Positions 48,215 to 60,066 of a stretch of 64,000 nucleotides of DNA are shown piece after piece; within the stretch, counting starts at the first letter, position 1, and each line of letters starts with the position of its first letter. The stretch lies in assembly GCA_020081605.1 (NCBI GenBank), contig JAHREC010000011.1:2418001-2482000 (forward strand), written 5' to 3'. The stretch comes from Albifimbria verrucaria (lineage: Eukaryota > Ascomycota > Sordariomycetes > Hypocreales > Stachybotryaceae). The notes under the pieces are model-generated. The model did no database searches. It saw only the letters and a program-made list of their open reading frames with translations, and had not been told where the DNA came from. A program made the translations under genes and the position numbers.

Positions 48215-49590
48215 TGTGAAGGGTTTATAAAGTATAGGTTTGTGGTGGTGGTGGTGGTGGTTGCAGCAGGTAGGTGTAAGTGGAGGATGACGATGCTCCA
48301 AGGTTTAAAAAAGGGCAATGGTAATCAAGATTGGAACGGGATACTCGGAATGACTTAGATGGGAAGCCAAGAGAAGAAAAAAGGGACAGGACAACGCCGG
48401 GGATAAAGAGACTTTATGGATCTGGCGAAAAGGGTGGAGGAGAGCGAACGAGGCTGTGACGTCGACGGGAGGGCGCCGTTTCGGATGACAAAGTGTAAGC
48501 TGAGGTGCAACAACAGACAGACGGAAGATTGGAGAAAAGCAAGCGAATCAAGCAAACCCCTCCTCCTGCTTCATCCTAGGGATCTTTTTTACTGGCCCTG
48601 CATCCAATGGGCTTTTGGCTCTACTGTACAGAGTACAGGATCCCAGACAACAAAGGGACCCTGAATGCTAGCTAGCTTCGCCAGGCATGATGATGATAGC
48701 CGGCCGCCGTAAGGATCGTCTCTGGTACAGTACAGGACAGCATTGCTTGGGTCTGACCGCGCCGAGAGCCGTTACGGCAGCCCACAATCACGATCCAGCA
48801 GCCTCAGCTCATCCCCTCAGAGGCCAGAGGCCAGAGACAGGAGGCCCCGGGCATGTCTCTCGAATCTTGGCAGCCTTGTTTTCCAAACCGGATACCGTTC
48901 GGTGGAGAAGCAGTGACGCTAATCGAGCGCCGATCTTCCCTGCAGCCTCTCTCTCTCTCCCTCTGCTACCTGTGATCGAACACCCCCTTCTCGCTTGTGC
49001 TGGATGTTGGATGACTGTGTATGTCTAGACCCTCGAGGCATGACGTAGCTGCGCGTGGCTACAGGGAGGGGGAGAGAGGGGATTTGGATTCTGTTTTGTT
49101 TGGCTGTGACAGCGCATCGACGGTGCAACGTCATCGCGCTTGGTTAGTGTGGCTTTTGGCCGTTTTGCCTGTTTGGGCTGTGAATTGAGAGTGTGAATGA
49201 AGCACCCGCCATCATTGTTTGGGTACGTACCGTATTTATTTATTTTTGTTTTACTTCACATCTTTACTACGGGGTAGTTTATGTATCGTACTGTGCAATA
49301 TATCATATATTCTAAATTACAGTATTGCAATCGCTCTTTATTACTGTACTGTTATTATTATTATTCTTATCTTAGAATCTTCTTTCGTCGTCTTTCCTAT
49401 CATGCACTGTACTCACCAAGATGACTTCATCGACCAGCTTCTTCAACATCAACAATCCACCATATCTCCAACTTCACTCACCCCTAAGTAAAACAAGACA
49501 CCCCCATAACATACATACACTCACTGCACCACTTGTCCCACAAAAGCCCTGGCTTCGTATTCTTGCTCTATTTTAATCTTTACACGTTTA
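48215..49590. other. Gene-free region
   Basis: This is the upstream region of the disordered-protein gene and the 3' flank of the second Zn2Cys6 gene. A (CCA)n-type repeat lies at 48242-48262, just upstream of the start at 48214. The part from 49230 to 49400 is AT-rich. No coding region was recognised. Confidence 0.55.
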
Positions 49591-52282
49591 CTAGTAAAGA
49601 CCCACGCCAGCGCATCTCATAATGCTAAACCTGGAGCTCTGATAAACCACTTTACAACAAGTGCTGCAGCAGACCCGTGCCAGCACATTGTCATCGTCAC
49701 TCGTTAATTCGTAAATCCCTAATAAATGCCTCCGCCAATAAACACATACCGTCACCTTCCGCCTATCCATGGGATCCCCTTCCATCCGCCTAAGGAAGGG
49801 GTCCCTTTCCTCCACCATTAGTCCTGCCTGACAACGCAGCATCATCCACCCTTCCACCTCAAACGCACCCGGCAACCAGCTCGTCCTCGTCATCCCCGGC
49901 CCACCGTTTGAACCCGCCTCGCTGGCAGAGTCCAGGTCCACGCCCTCCAACCGCCTCAGCACCGCGCTGAGCCTCTGCATCTCCGGATCCTCCGAATCGC
50001 CTGCAATGTTGACCGGCCAATTCGAATGGATCTGGCTCGCCGTGACGTTCGCCGTCGCCTTGTGGCTGTCGTGGTCCGCGTACAGATGCTTGTCCACCAA
50101 GGCCACCACATTCGTAGGCAGGGTGCTCCTCATCAGCTGCAACAACGTCCGCCCTAGGAAGTGGTGTCGTCCTTGGTCCCTGAAGCCCTGCACGCAGAGC
50201 ACCAGTGTTGCATGCATCGACTCGCTCTCCGCCGACGTTTTCGCGCTCGCCACCTCTTTCTGGCGCAGAGTCGCCACCTCCAACAGAGGCTGGAGCAGAA
50301 AAGTGTCCAGTTGCTCGAAGCTGTGTCGAAGGTAATAAATTCGAAGCAGCGTCTCCAACGACGTCGTGGCGGCTAGGATAAGCTCTTGCGGAGATTTGCT
50401 CACCGTCCACCCGCTCGTTCTCAGGTCTTGCGGCTGGAGCTGAATCAAGGCGGCCGCAGTATTCAGCAGCCTGATGAGTGAAAGAAAGTAATGCATACTA
50501 TTGACAAAGCGTCAGAACCAAGCCAGGTCTGAAGTCATCAGTTGTTTCAACACAAGGAGCCTCAGAAGTGGCGAAAAACTAACTAAATAAACTTACTGTA
50601 GGTTCAGGTGCGAGGGAAACACTATCTTCCTGGGCTTCAATTGCTCTGGCAGGGCGTCGTACCAATTCGACATCTTTTGGTAGTGTTGTGCTAGGTCTGC
50701 CAGCGACAACGCCGGCTTCTTGCCCTTGACGCCGAAAAACTGCCGCGACATTTCGTTGATTATGGTGTTGAGCTTAGTTTGAGCGTAAACAACAAAGCCG
50801 AACCACGTTGGATGTATGTGAGGGCTCGACGGATACATTATCCAAATGTCCCCATACCAGTCCCTACCACCTCTTGGCTCTGGTAACGGACATTTAGGTG
50901 GCTCATCCAGGAATGGCGCCATATTGAAATACCATGTGGCATGGCTTCGACGCGGTAAGTGAATGCTGCCAGATAAACGAGAAGAAACACGTACCTTTGA
51001 CACCAGAAGATGGCCCAGGCGGTAAAGTCCCTGACATGCTGCATCTTGTCTTTATCGCCCCTCGGTTGAGGCCGAACAAGCCCATGCTCTGAGCCATGGC
51101 CACGGATTGAATCAGGTACGAGCGGCCAACGCTATCGGCTCCGCAGATTGCGTTGGTGAGATAAAGGACCGGGCCGGCCTGCACAGTTGTGAGCCTGTTC
51201 TTACCAAGCTCTAGATCCCAGAGGCGCCTGGCCTCTGCCAGAAACTGGTAGGCCAACGACCGAGGGCTCCAGTATTCACTACGGTCAGCCGGTCCTGCTG
51301 AGCTGTGCTGCGGCTTGGTCAGACACGCACACGATTTGTCTAAGCCCATGTGGAACACTTACGCAGGCATGCGCTAATATGGCGTTAACGAGCAGCGGCG
51401 AGCAAAACTCACGCTCGCCAGACCGCATGTCATCCAGGAAATGATCCTTGTGAAAGCTACAGAACGAGACATAGTCGTACAGGAAGTAGTAATGCAGCAC
51501 TCGCCGCATGAGCTCGTCATCTTCGGAAACAATGGTCCAGTTGGATGGTTTGATGATCTTCAGCCGCGGGTCGACGATGGTGGCGGCGTGGAACGGATGC
51601 AGGTAAGGACGGCTTTCGTCATCCTCAGACTTGACCTCCCTGACGGGATTTGCCAATTGGCCCGGCCCATCCAGGACGGTAGGTTCACAAAGCAACGTCT
51701 TGAGGTAGTCGTTGCTGGGATTGCAAAGATAACGGGGCATCGATGTGAGGAAAGGGAACTCATATCTTAGCTGGGATCCTGGGAACACGGCGAGCTCCAT
51801 TAGCATGTCGCCGTTCTCGATGAGGCGGAGGATTGACTCGGGTTCGACGCCGGTACGTATACGCCGGAGTATTTCTCCGGCCTCCCTCAGAGCGCGTCTG
51901 CAGCATGCGGTAAACCCTTTCGGTAGCCACGTTGCGATCATTGATGGCCTCGTACTTGCGCTTCAGGGCCTTGCCGGGGTCTCGGTAGGATGGGCATCGT
52001 ACTGGCAACGGTCGCCACGGCCCCGGCAGGCGGCGCAGGAGGGACGCTGAGCGGTGCATCTGATCTTGCGCTTGCGGCATGCCAGACAGGCGGCAGTGGC
52101 GGGCGGGGCCCGTCTTCGGGGCAGCGAAGCAAAGTCCGGAGACGGCCTGGGGCTACGGACAGGGCGAGGGCAGGTCTTGGGGCGAGCGCTTTACTGGGGG
52201 TTGAGGAGACATGCTCCGGACGGGTCAGCGGTTGAGCATCGAGAGACTGCAGGGTCATCGGCGGAACATCAAGGCGAGCCAT
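49591..52282 (-). CDS. Zn2Cys6 fungal transcription factor, copy B (different subfamily)
   Basis: The start at 52282 gives MARLDVPPMTLQSLDAQPLT. After slips near 52110-52140 the zinc cluster reads CLACRKRKIRCTAQRPSCAA then CRGRGDRCQYD, followed by KALKRKYEAINDRN, a dimerisation-type helix. The fungal TF domain includes PFHAATIVDPRLKIIKPSNW, VLHYYFLYDYVSFCSFHKDH, ADRSEYWSPRSLAYQFLAEA and IQSVAMAQSMGLFGLNRGA. It is followed by WYGDIWIMYPSSPHIHPTWF and a helical C-terminal part (MHYFLSLIRLLNTAAALIQL). At least three introns are present (near 51360, 50960 and 50500-50600). The layout resembles NirA-like nutrient regulators, but no specific role is assigned. The last 60 residues down to 49591 are uncertain. 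Confidence 0.78.
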
Positions 52283-53232
52283 GGGAGTGCGATGGGTTGA
52301 GAAGATGGGGTCGTGGGGCCAATGGGACAACGGTGGGTTCCAAGGGCTTTTCAGGGTGCAGCTGAGGTAGCGCCTCTTGCTGTAGTTCAGGTACAGTACG
52401 GCACACGTCTGGTGCTACGGTGCCTGCGTGCAGAGCGTGCGCGCCGGCTGAGACGGAGCCCGGCGTTGATATGGCATGCCGTTTGTGTTGGGTTTGCGTA
52501 CAATTGTCGGGCTATCGTCATTAAGTCGTCAGACATACTAAAACATCGCTGTAACCTCCAGTAAAAATAAAGATCCGTGGCCGAAGTAGGCAATCGACGT
52601 CGTGTATGTAGGTACCTACTGTGGCAAGCAGAGACAATTCACACGCAGCCTGCACGTGTGTTTTACTGTGCTGCGCTATGCGATGCTGTCTTAGATATAT
52701 ACCAGTCCGCTACTTGCCTAGCCAGGTACCTAAGGTAAGGGAGATCAGGCAGGTTGTACAGGTGCCAAGTACCTGGATAGGTACTTTCTTCGTAGCCTAG
52801 AACAGTTGGAGGTATTGTAGGTAGAGGTAGGTACCTACCACACAGCGACAGCACCTGCTGTAACCCACTGTCCCCGTGATATGGCAAGCGTTTAGGCTCC
52901 CGCCTACTAAGCGTACCGTCTGGGGCCCATGCAGCCTCTGGCCTGCTTCTGATTCGCCTCCGCCTGGAAGATGTTATCAGCTTACACGCCTAATCAGGAC
53001 CCTTCGAATCGCGTGATAAGACACCTTCGCGGTCACACTTACTCAGGCACCAGCCTCGCCTTGCCTTGCCTCGCCTTACATACCATTGCTATGGCGCCAA
53101 CCGGTTTGCGTCTTCCTTTCTCCTCCATCCAGCATCTCAACCTGGTTTCCTTTCGGCCCAGCTGAAGTATACCTACCTCTGCATATTCGGCTCCTGTTGC
53201 GTCTAGCCTAGAGGGCTTGAGGAACTGGAGCC
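52283..53232. other. Divergent intergenic region with TACCT cluster
   Basis: This is the shared upstream region of the Zn2Cys6 gene (-) and the SGNH gene (+). GGTACCTA-type words cluster at 52605-52840. No coding region was recognised. Confidence 0.6.
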
Positions 53233-54751
53233 ATGAAGCTGCTTACCCTGGCTGCCGTCTTCTCCCTCGGCGCTCTGCATCCCGCTGCCGCCCTGTCCGT
53301 TTCTTTTTCCACCATCAAAGCGTATGGATCGCGGTTGCAGCAGCTAGTCCTAGGCCCTTCACCAGGTATGTCTACCGCCCTTCCGCTGCATATCTGTCCT
53401 GCAATGCTGACGCTCAATGAAGCCCGACTGACGTATGATGACTTGCCTGATCTTCCGAGGCCGCTTCCTTTCCCCACCGTCCGTTCAACCGCCCAGCCGG
53501 CTTCATAGCTCTCGGCGATTCCTATTCGGCCGGCATTGGCACCGGCATCAATGGCACCGAGGACGACTGCCGCCATGGCCTTCACGGCTACCCGATTCTG
53601 ATCCACGATGATCTCGTCGATAGTGAAGGCCCGAATCGCACGACGTTCCAGCATCTGTCCTGCACTGGGTCTACAATCACCGATATGCTCGCCGGCTCCC
53701 CTGTCAGCCAGATTGATCAATTCAACACAACGTCCACCGCCGACTTTGCCCTTCTTTCTATAGGTGGCAATGACCTCGGCTTTTTCGAGATCATGAACAG
53801 CTGCATCTTCCGGTTCTACAGCTTCTACTCTGGCACATGTGAATCTGCCCTCACCAAGTCGGAGGAGGCTATCGCCGGCCCTGATTTTGAACATCGCTTG
53901 CGGATCGCCATTATGGAAATTCTCGACCGGGTCCAGTGGGAGAAGCGCCCATGGTTCACTATTACCGTCACCGGCTATGCTCGCTTTTTCAATGCCGAGA
54001 CAGAGGAGTGTGATGACTGCTCCTTTGGAGTGTGGTGGCGGGGCCCAAGTTGAAGCGTGAGCTTCGGCGGAGGATGAACGACATGGTCACGTCTGTCAAT
54101 CTCAAGATCCAGCAATCGATTGACGCCATCAATGCCGATTTCCTTATCCCAAGGGTGTTTTTGTTGACTACGATGCCGAGTTTGAAGGCCACCGCTTCTG
54201 CGAACCCGGGGTCATAGAACCCGATTATGCAAGGAACGATACTTGGTTCTTCCTCGTTGGTGGCCAGGACAATGGAGAGGGTGCGATACCAGGACCTCCG
54301 GGACCCCCAGGTCCGCCTCCAAGGCCCCGGGGTCTCCGGAACCACTCTCGGAGCCCCTGCCATAAACTCAACCGTGCCAGCGGCAGGGCTATCTGAGCTC
54401 CTGCATCCCTCTTCTCCCTGATAGATCCAGATACTTGTCTCGAGCCGGCGCAAAAATCAGGAGATTGGGGATGATGGCCGTATGCATGATGGCTATGGCT
54501 GCGAGAGACGATCCGTTGTTGCGCGTGGCGAGCGGCGAGTTTGCTGCACAAAACTCCATGTGGTATGTGCCAACTTACTATGGCAAGACATTTCATCCCG
54601 TAAGTGAACCCCTGGCGTAAGCAAGTGCAAGGCTTGGTACTGATTTGGTGTTCCACAGAGAAGCCTTGGTCACCGAGCGGTAAGGCGGCAGATTTATCAG
54701 CTCTGGGATGATTTAGGATTTGGACTTGGACAGGGCATCGGTCAGCCCTAA
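53233..54751 (+). CDS. Secreted SGNH/GDSL hydrolase
   Basis: This is an extracellular esterase/lipase-type enzyme; its substrate is unknown. The start at 53233 gives a signal peptide, MKLLTLAAVFSLGALHPAAA. Exon 1 ends at 53365 and exon 2 starts at 53497. Block I is FIALGDSYSAGIGTG with the nucleophile Ser. The oxyanion Gly and Asn residues appear in LLSIGGNDLGFF. The His block is KTFHPRSLGHRAVRR, split by a final intron (about 54601-54658). The end is FGLGQGIGQP, stop 54749-54751. Frame slips near 54050, 54165, 54300-54400 and 54470 separate the Ser and His blocks, so the collagen-like GPPGPPGPP reading near 54295 may be an off-frame product. Five conserved-type Cys are visible in the core. 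Confidence 0.86.
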
Positions 54752-57342
54752 GGCCATTAAGGAGGCCGAGTATGCGTGTTGATATTGAAATGGGTTCGTA
54801 CACGAACCAATGTTTTGGATAATACCCTCTCTTAGGCGTTCATGGTTAGCATTACATTGTGGGAAGGACGTTACATTAGACTGGCAAGGCGTTACGGTGC
54901 GCTACGTATCCCGGTCACGACGCAGGACAGCTGAGCGGAACGATGATTAGCATGTCGTTCCGCAGCGGAAGTATGCCAATATTATGCACGAAGGCGCCTA
55001 AGCTCCGGGCTGCAGATGAAGTTGAGGGAAGACACAGTGGCCAATCTCGACGCAGCGTGTAGTAAGCGCAGGCATAGGGCAGAGACTGGGATCTTCACTA
55101 TGGAGCAAGCGGTGTTGCAGAAGCCGAGGCAGAGGCTGAAGCAGAATTTGGCAGTTAGTTGGACAGTCATTATCATATACTGTAGAGATTGTTTATACGT
55201 TTACAAAGACATGTTAAACACCTGGTACTTGACATATGCCTTATCAGAGAGACGATAAAAATCTGTTTATCGTTGAATTCCAACTTTGATATGGCAACAC
55301 TGTTCCTTCTTCCCCTTATCAACATCATTCGTACCATGCAGTACCAATACACGACGCAGCGCACGTGATAGGATGCCCATCCCAACCGTCTCACGCACTC
55401 ACCGGTCAGTTCTCCAACTTTCTCACCATAGCCAGGGGATCAAATTGAGGCACACCTCAAACCCCAAATGCACACGGCGCCTCTCCAAACATCCCCTGCA
55501 GCGATATCGACCTCGTGCGGGCATTCACGGCGTTGCTCTTCGATGACCCTCCCCACCCTGGCCCTTACCCAGGGAAATCAGCCAACCAAGGCCAAAGTGG
55601 CCGGTTGTTCCGTGCCCCAGCCCTCCCTGCAGAGCGCCGTTGGGTGCATTTGGCCATTCGCTGAGTGGACGAGCATCGTGGGGACTGGGGATCGACCATG
55701 GGTGCTTCGCGCTAACTGAACGGTAGTTTTGCGTCGCATTCAGATGGTGTATCTTGAGAGATTTGGCAGTTACAGGTACCAGACAGTACCATGACCGTCC
55801 CCGTTCCCGTCCCCATCCCTCGATCGGTGGGACATAGAAAAAATACGCTCATCCAGCAGTTCCCAGCGACATGGGTAGCCATTGATGGATATTTCTTCCC
55901 GCGGAATTAAAAATGCCCCTCTGCTTGGGCCGCCTACCCACATCTCGGGAGTCTCTCAGATCGAGGGCACAGACAGATCGCCACGCTTACCGGTGTCTTT
56001 ATAATCCTGGGCCATTCTGCTTTGGCATTGGGCAAAGTTTCGTTTAAGGCTGTCCAAGCCGCCGCCGACACTGGAACGATTATGTTTGCAGGGGCGGCTT
56101 TCCACGGAGGGTGTGCGCAGCAAAGTACGGACGCCCCAAGAACTCCACGAGAGGACCGCTTCTAGAGCTCCTGTACGGTGCCTGGTCTGTGGCGTCGCTC
56201 CCAGCATCTCCCTAGTCTCCACCTCGTGCTCCCGGCATCCAGGTAATCGATGGGTTTGCCTCGGACTACACCCCCGCCATCCCTGTGGTATCCCATGACA
56301 GGTTTGGGGCTCCCTCTTGCGGCCTCTGTCGTCAGAGAGCGCTATCGAAAGTCACTTACATATGGCTCCTGTCATGACGGATCGGTAGTCACTTCTGACC
56401 AGAACGAGGGGCGACACTGAGTCGTAGCGCATAAACGGCAAAAGAAGGCTCGCGGTCACCAAGACGCCAGCAGAGACACCGGCCGTACTCAAGCGCCTGA
56501 ACACACATCTACGGCGGTGCGCCGTCAGTGGCAGATCCAGTAGCCACTTTAGCGCTATTAGCCCTTCGCTTTGCGCAGGCGGCAAAAGTGCGTGGACATT
56601 GTTCATGCCCCTAGCGACTTGTGCCGTGCTGCGCTGCGCTGTACAGTACTACACTGCATTGTGCCGTGAGGTGCGTGCTGGCGTTTGGCACGACCGGCGG
56701 CCATCTCGGCCATTGTCGATCGCCTCCCACAGGCTTCCCCATACCTGTTACCTGTTCTCGCTGCGACAGCTAGCCCTCGTGCTCTCAGACAACCACACGT
56801 TTCTGGCATTTCCCTGCAGACCCTGACGCTCCCATACCCACCGTCTCTTTTTCCCCTTTGCACTTTTGCGCACACTACCCATTTTTCAAACCTTATTCTA
56901 GGTTGGTGCAGTGTCTGTGCACATGCCCATCTGGTGCCGCTACGCTGGATCTGAGGGAGCCGCCGACGTGCGAAGACCGAGTACGCAGACCCTAGGCCAA
57001 AACGTGAGACGCTGGAGCTAGGTCCTCAACCCAGGCGTGTCTTGGGCGAGGCTCAAGCAGCAGCTACCGGAAGGCGGGTCGTTCCCGTGATGCGCGTAGC
57101 CTCCCGCCTGTGCGATCCCATCAGTTCAAGATCCACGTCCCTCGAGGGCGTGCGGCCTAGAAACTTAACGTGCAGAACCGAGTGCCGTGGTCTCTAGAGG
57201 CGGGCCCATCGCCGGGGATCATCATAGCCATTCGGCAGTCTCCTATTTTTCGGCAGTCGCACCTGTCATTCTGATCCCTACCTGGTGTAGCCATTCAAGC
57301 CTGTCATCTCGAGCTGCAGAGCAGCAAAGACAAACAAACAAG
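54752..57342. other. 2.6-kb gene-poor region
   Basis: This lies between the SGNH gene and Zn2Cys6 gene C. Two minus-strand frames (56352-56606, with one hydrophobic segment, and 55956-56222) could be exons joined by a good donor (GTAAGTG near 56357). They match no family I know. The rest shows nothing recognisable. Confidence 0.45.
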
Positions 57343-59336
57343 ATGGTATATTGCGGGAAGGCGTCCCAGGGCTGCCAGAACTGCCGCACACGTCGTATCA
57401 AGGTACGTAATCTTTGTTCTATCAAGTACTTGGTGGCCATTGCTGTACCGCTTCCATCGTTGCCTGCTGAGAGCAGGTGCCATGACGATGGTGACGATGG
57501 GGTCAGGACTGTCCCCTGAATATCCCAAGCGGGCTCATATCTGCCCTCCCATCCCTAATATTTCCTTTAACTTGTCAAGATATTGTCGTCCAGAGGTGCT
57601 CATCTGCTTTGTCTAGTGCGACAAACTGCGGCCCGACTGTTCCCAATGTATCCGTGTCGGCAAGAAGTGTCCAGGATACCGTGACCAGCTTTCTCTTATG
57701 TTCCGCGATGAAAGTAGCAAGGTTATCCAGAAAGCTCACGCACAATGGGGAGTAGGCGAGGGCCCAGATGATGCTGTCTCTGCATCTCCATCAAACTCTA
57801 CCTCGTCGTACTCGCCTATCACTCCCGCCAGCCGCCGGGCCAGCCCAGAAGCGCTGCAACTGACGCATCCCAGGCGGTCCAGTTCGTCTTCTTCTTCTTC
57901 GAGCAGCAGCACATCCACTACATCTTTAGTCCGTATTAGACCACCGATTGTCCCGACGCTTGAAGAGCAGGGCGCCCATTTCTTCATCAACCGATACATC
58001 ATCGGCCACCCCGACGAACCGAGAACACCCGAAGAATTCAAATCCGCTGACTGGGCGACCGATCCAGCCCTACGAGATGTCATGACGGCAGTTGGCTTAG
58101 CTGGTCTTTCGAATCTCAAAGATGATAACCGGCGTGATCTGATGCTGTTGGCGAGAGAACGGTATGGTATGGCCCTGCGCCAAACAGGCCAGCTTGTACA
58201 GTCTCGCCGCGGGCCTTCGCTCGAGGTAACCATGCGAGCCATCGTTACCCTTGCTATGTTTGAGGTATGACAGCCCATCCTTTGGTGCCACCGGTTTGAT
58301 TGTCTTTGAATCTGGCAATTCTTTGAATTTGAGCTGACTCTCTGGCAAGTTGGTCAAAGGAGAAAACCTCAATATCGATAATGTGCATGTGCACATTTTA
58401 GGAGGGGTTGCTTTGATGCAATCGTGGTGTCCGCTACCTGAAATGATGACCAAAGGCATCCGAGGCTTGATCCAACTCTCCTATACGATGGTGGGTAGCC
58501 TGCTCGAACACTCTGGAATACTGGACTGACGTTTGTAGTTTGTTTCGGCGCACATGACGGGAACTACCCTCCCGCCCGCGTTCCACGAATGGATCACATT
58601 TAGCCGATCGTTACAATCCGACGTGGACGCGCCGTCCATCGACTTAGGTGTCTTAATTGCCAAGTTTGTTGACCTGTCTTCTGCTGTACGGCACACAGCC
58701 TTTCAAGACGGGCAAGCTAGCACAACGTCGATGATCCAGCAGCTTGTCAGTGTCGAACAGGAATTGGCCAACTGGGAACAAGGCTTGCAGGGACTCTGGC
58801 TCTACCGCGTGGCACAGGCACCTCAGTTTCCATCGGAAGCTGTATTTCAGGGAGAATATCATACTTACCATGATATGTGGTTTGCTCGAATGTGGAATCA
58901 CTACCGATGGGCACGGTTGCTGGCAAACCAGACCATCATCGAGCTTATGGACAAAAACCCAATTTCGAGCAGCTTCATTGTTTTCCCGGATCGAAACCAA
59001 CGAATCGAGGTGATCCATACGCTTGCCAGGGACATCATGATAAGCATACCGACACATTGGCGGCACCCGCTGTTAGGGGACAGGATGCCGTTGCCGGTAG
59101 AAAGACAAGGTGCTGCTGGATCCGGCGCGGCTGGTATTATCATCGTTATCTTCCAGCTGAAAACCGCAGCGTGTAGTATCAACATCCCGGATGAATACTG
59201 GATGTGGATCCAGGAACTCCTGAGGTGCATATGGAGAGACATGGGCATGCTTCATGCTAAGAACATGATGCAAGAGATGGAGTCTCACAGGGCCAGAGTG
59301 CAGCGAAGCCAAGGCCAGTTGAGCGTCGTCGCTTGA
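57343..59336 (+). CDS. Zn2Cys6 (C6) fungal transcription factor, copy C (paralogue of A)
   Basis: This is a nuclear DNA-binding regulator. Exon 1 (57343-57402, exactly 20 codons) encodes MVYCGKASQGCQNCRTRRIK. A 214-bp phase-0 intron follows, and exon 2 starts at 57617 with CDKLRPDCSQCIRVGKKCPG, completing the zinc cluster. Then come YRDQLSLMFRDESSKVIQKA, a poly-Ser linker (57885-57925) and the regulatory domain (HFFINRYIIGHPDEP; MTAVGLAGLSNLKDDNRRDL; RERYGMALRQTGQLV). Introns near 58265-58347 and 58490-58538 lead to LVKGENLNIDNVHVHILGGV and FVSAHMTGTTLPPAFHEWIT. The end is RSQGQLSVVA, TGA 59334-59336. This copy shows few or no frame slips. The regulated genes are unknown. Confidence 0.9.
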
Positions 59337-60066
59337 AAACGAGAAGCGATATCCAGGGCGGATGCTGGAGTGGAGAGATCATAATTACGGCGCACGGGAT
59401 CTATTTTAACTGATTTGCAAGCGGTATTGATCATCAGTGGGGTGCCAGGTGTTCCAATCGGTAAAGATGACGGCGAAGCTCGCCTTGTCATGTGGAGTTT
59501 GGGTTGGGATGGTGCTCAAGAGCAGAGAGACAATGGCTGGATGGTTAGCAAGCTTGCCAGGAAATACGATGAACGGGGAGGCACAGGATTGCATTGCGTG
59601 GTCGAGTTGAGCCTCCTATTTAAAAGTTTGGTACGACGATATTAAGCAAACACACCATAGCCCACCAATGCATGCAAGGACTTGACTAAATATAACAATG
59701 CAAGCTGTCTTGTGTCTCATTGGGTAACGTTACTACGTGAATACCTGCTTCGGCCCCGACCTCCCAATTTGGAAATGCAAGCGTTTGGGGTTGAACGTCG
59801 GCCTTTGTCTCTCCTTAGGTAAGCGGCCTCCTCAGGCAACCACAAGTCGTGCCATGACAAAGGCCCAATCCCTGTCCGTCTTTATTGTCGCAAGGCTACC
59901 AGCTCCACATCTCCCTTATCGCGCCGCCACGACGTCCGGTTGCGACAGCGAGCGTGGTGACATCGAATGCCTTGACTTGCATCGCCGACCTCAGTTGCAT
60001 GTGACCAGCCATCCGCAATCTGCCCTGCCCAGCTTCAAGGGCTAGGCACAGCGCCGTCTTGACACC
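59337..60066. other. Intergenic region
   Basis: This is the 3' flank of Zn2Cys6 gene C and the promoter of SGF73. No coding region was recognised. Confidence 0.6.

Noticed and set aside
53208..53894. 228-codon minus-strand frame
   Set aside because: It is antisense to the SGNH hydrolase, whose signal peptide and catalytic motif lie on the plus strand.
54290..54330. Collagen-like GPP repeat in the SGNH hydrolase
   Set aside because: It lies in a segment with several frame slips, so the reading may be off-frame and cannot be trusted.
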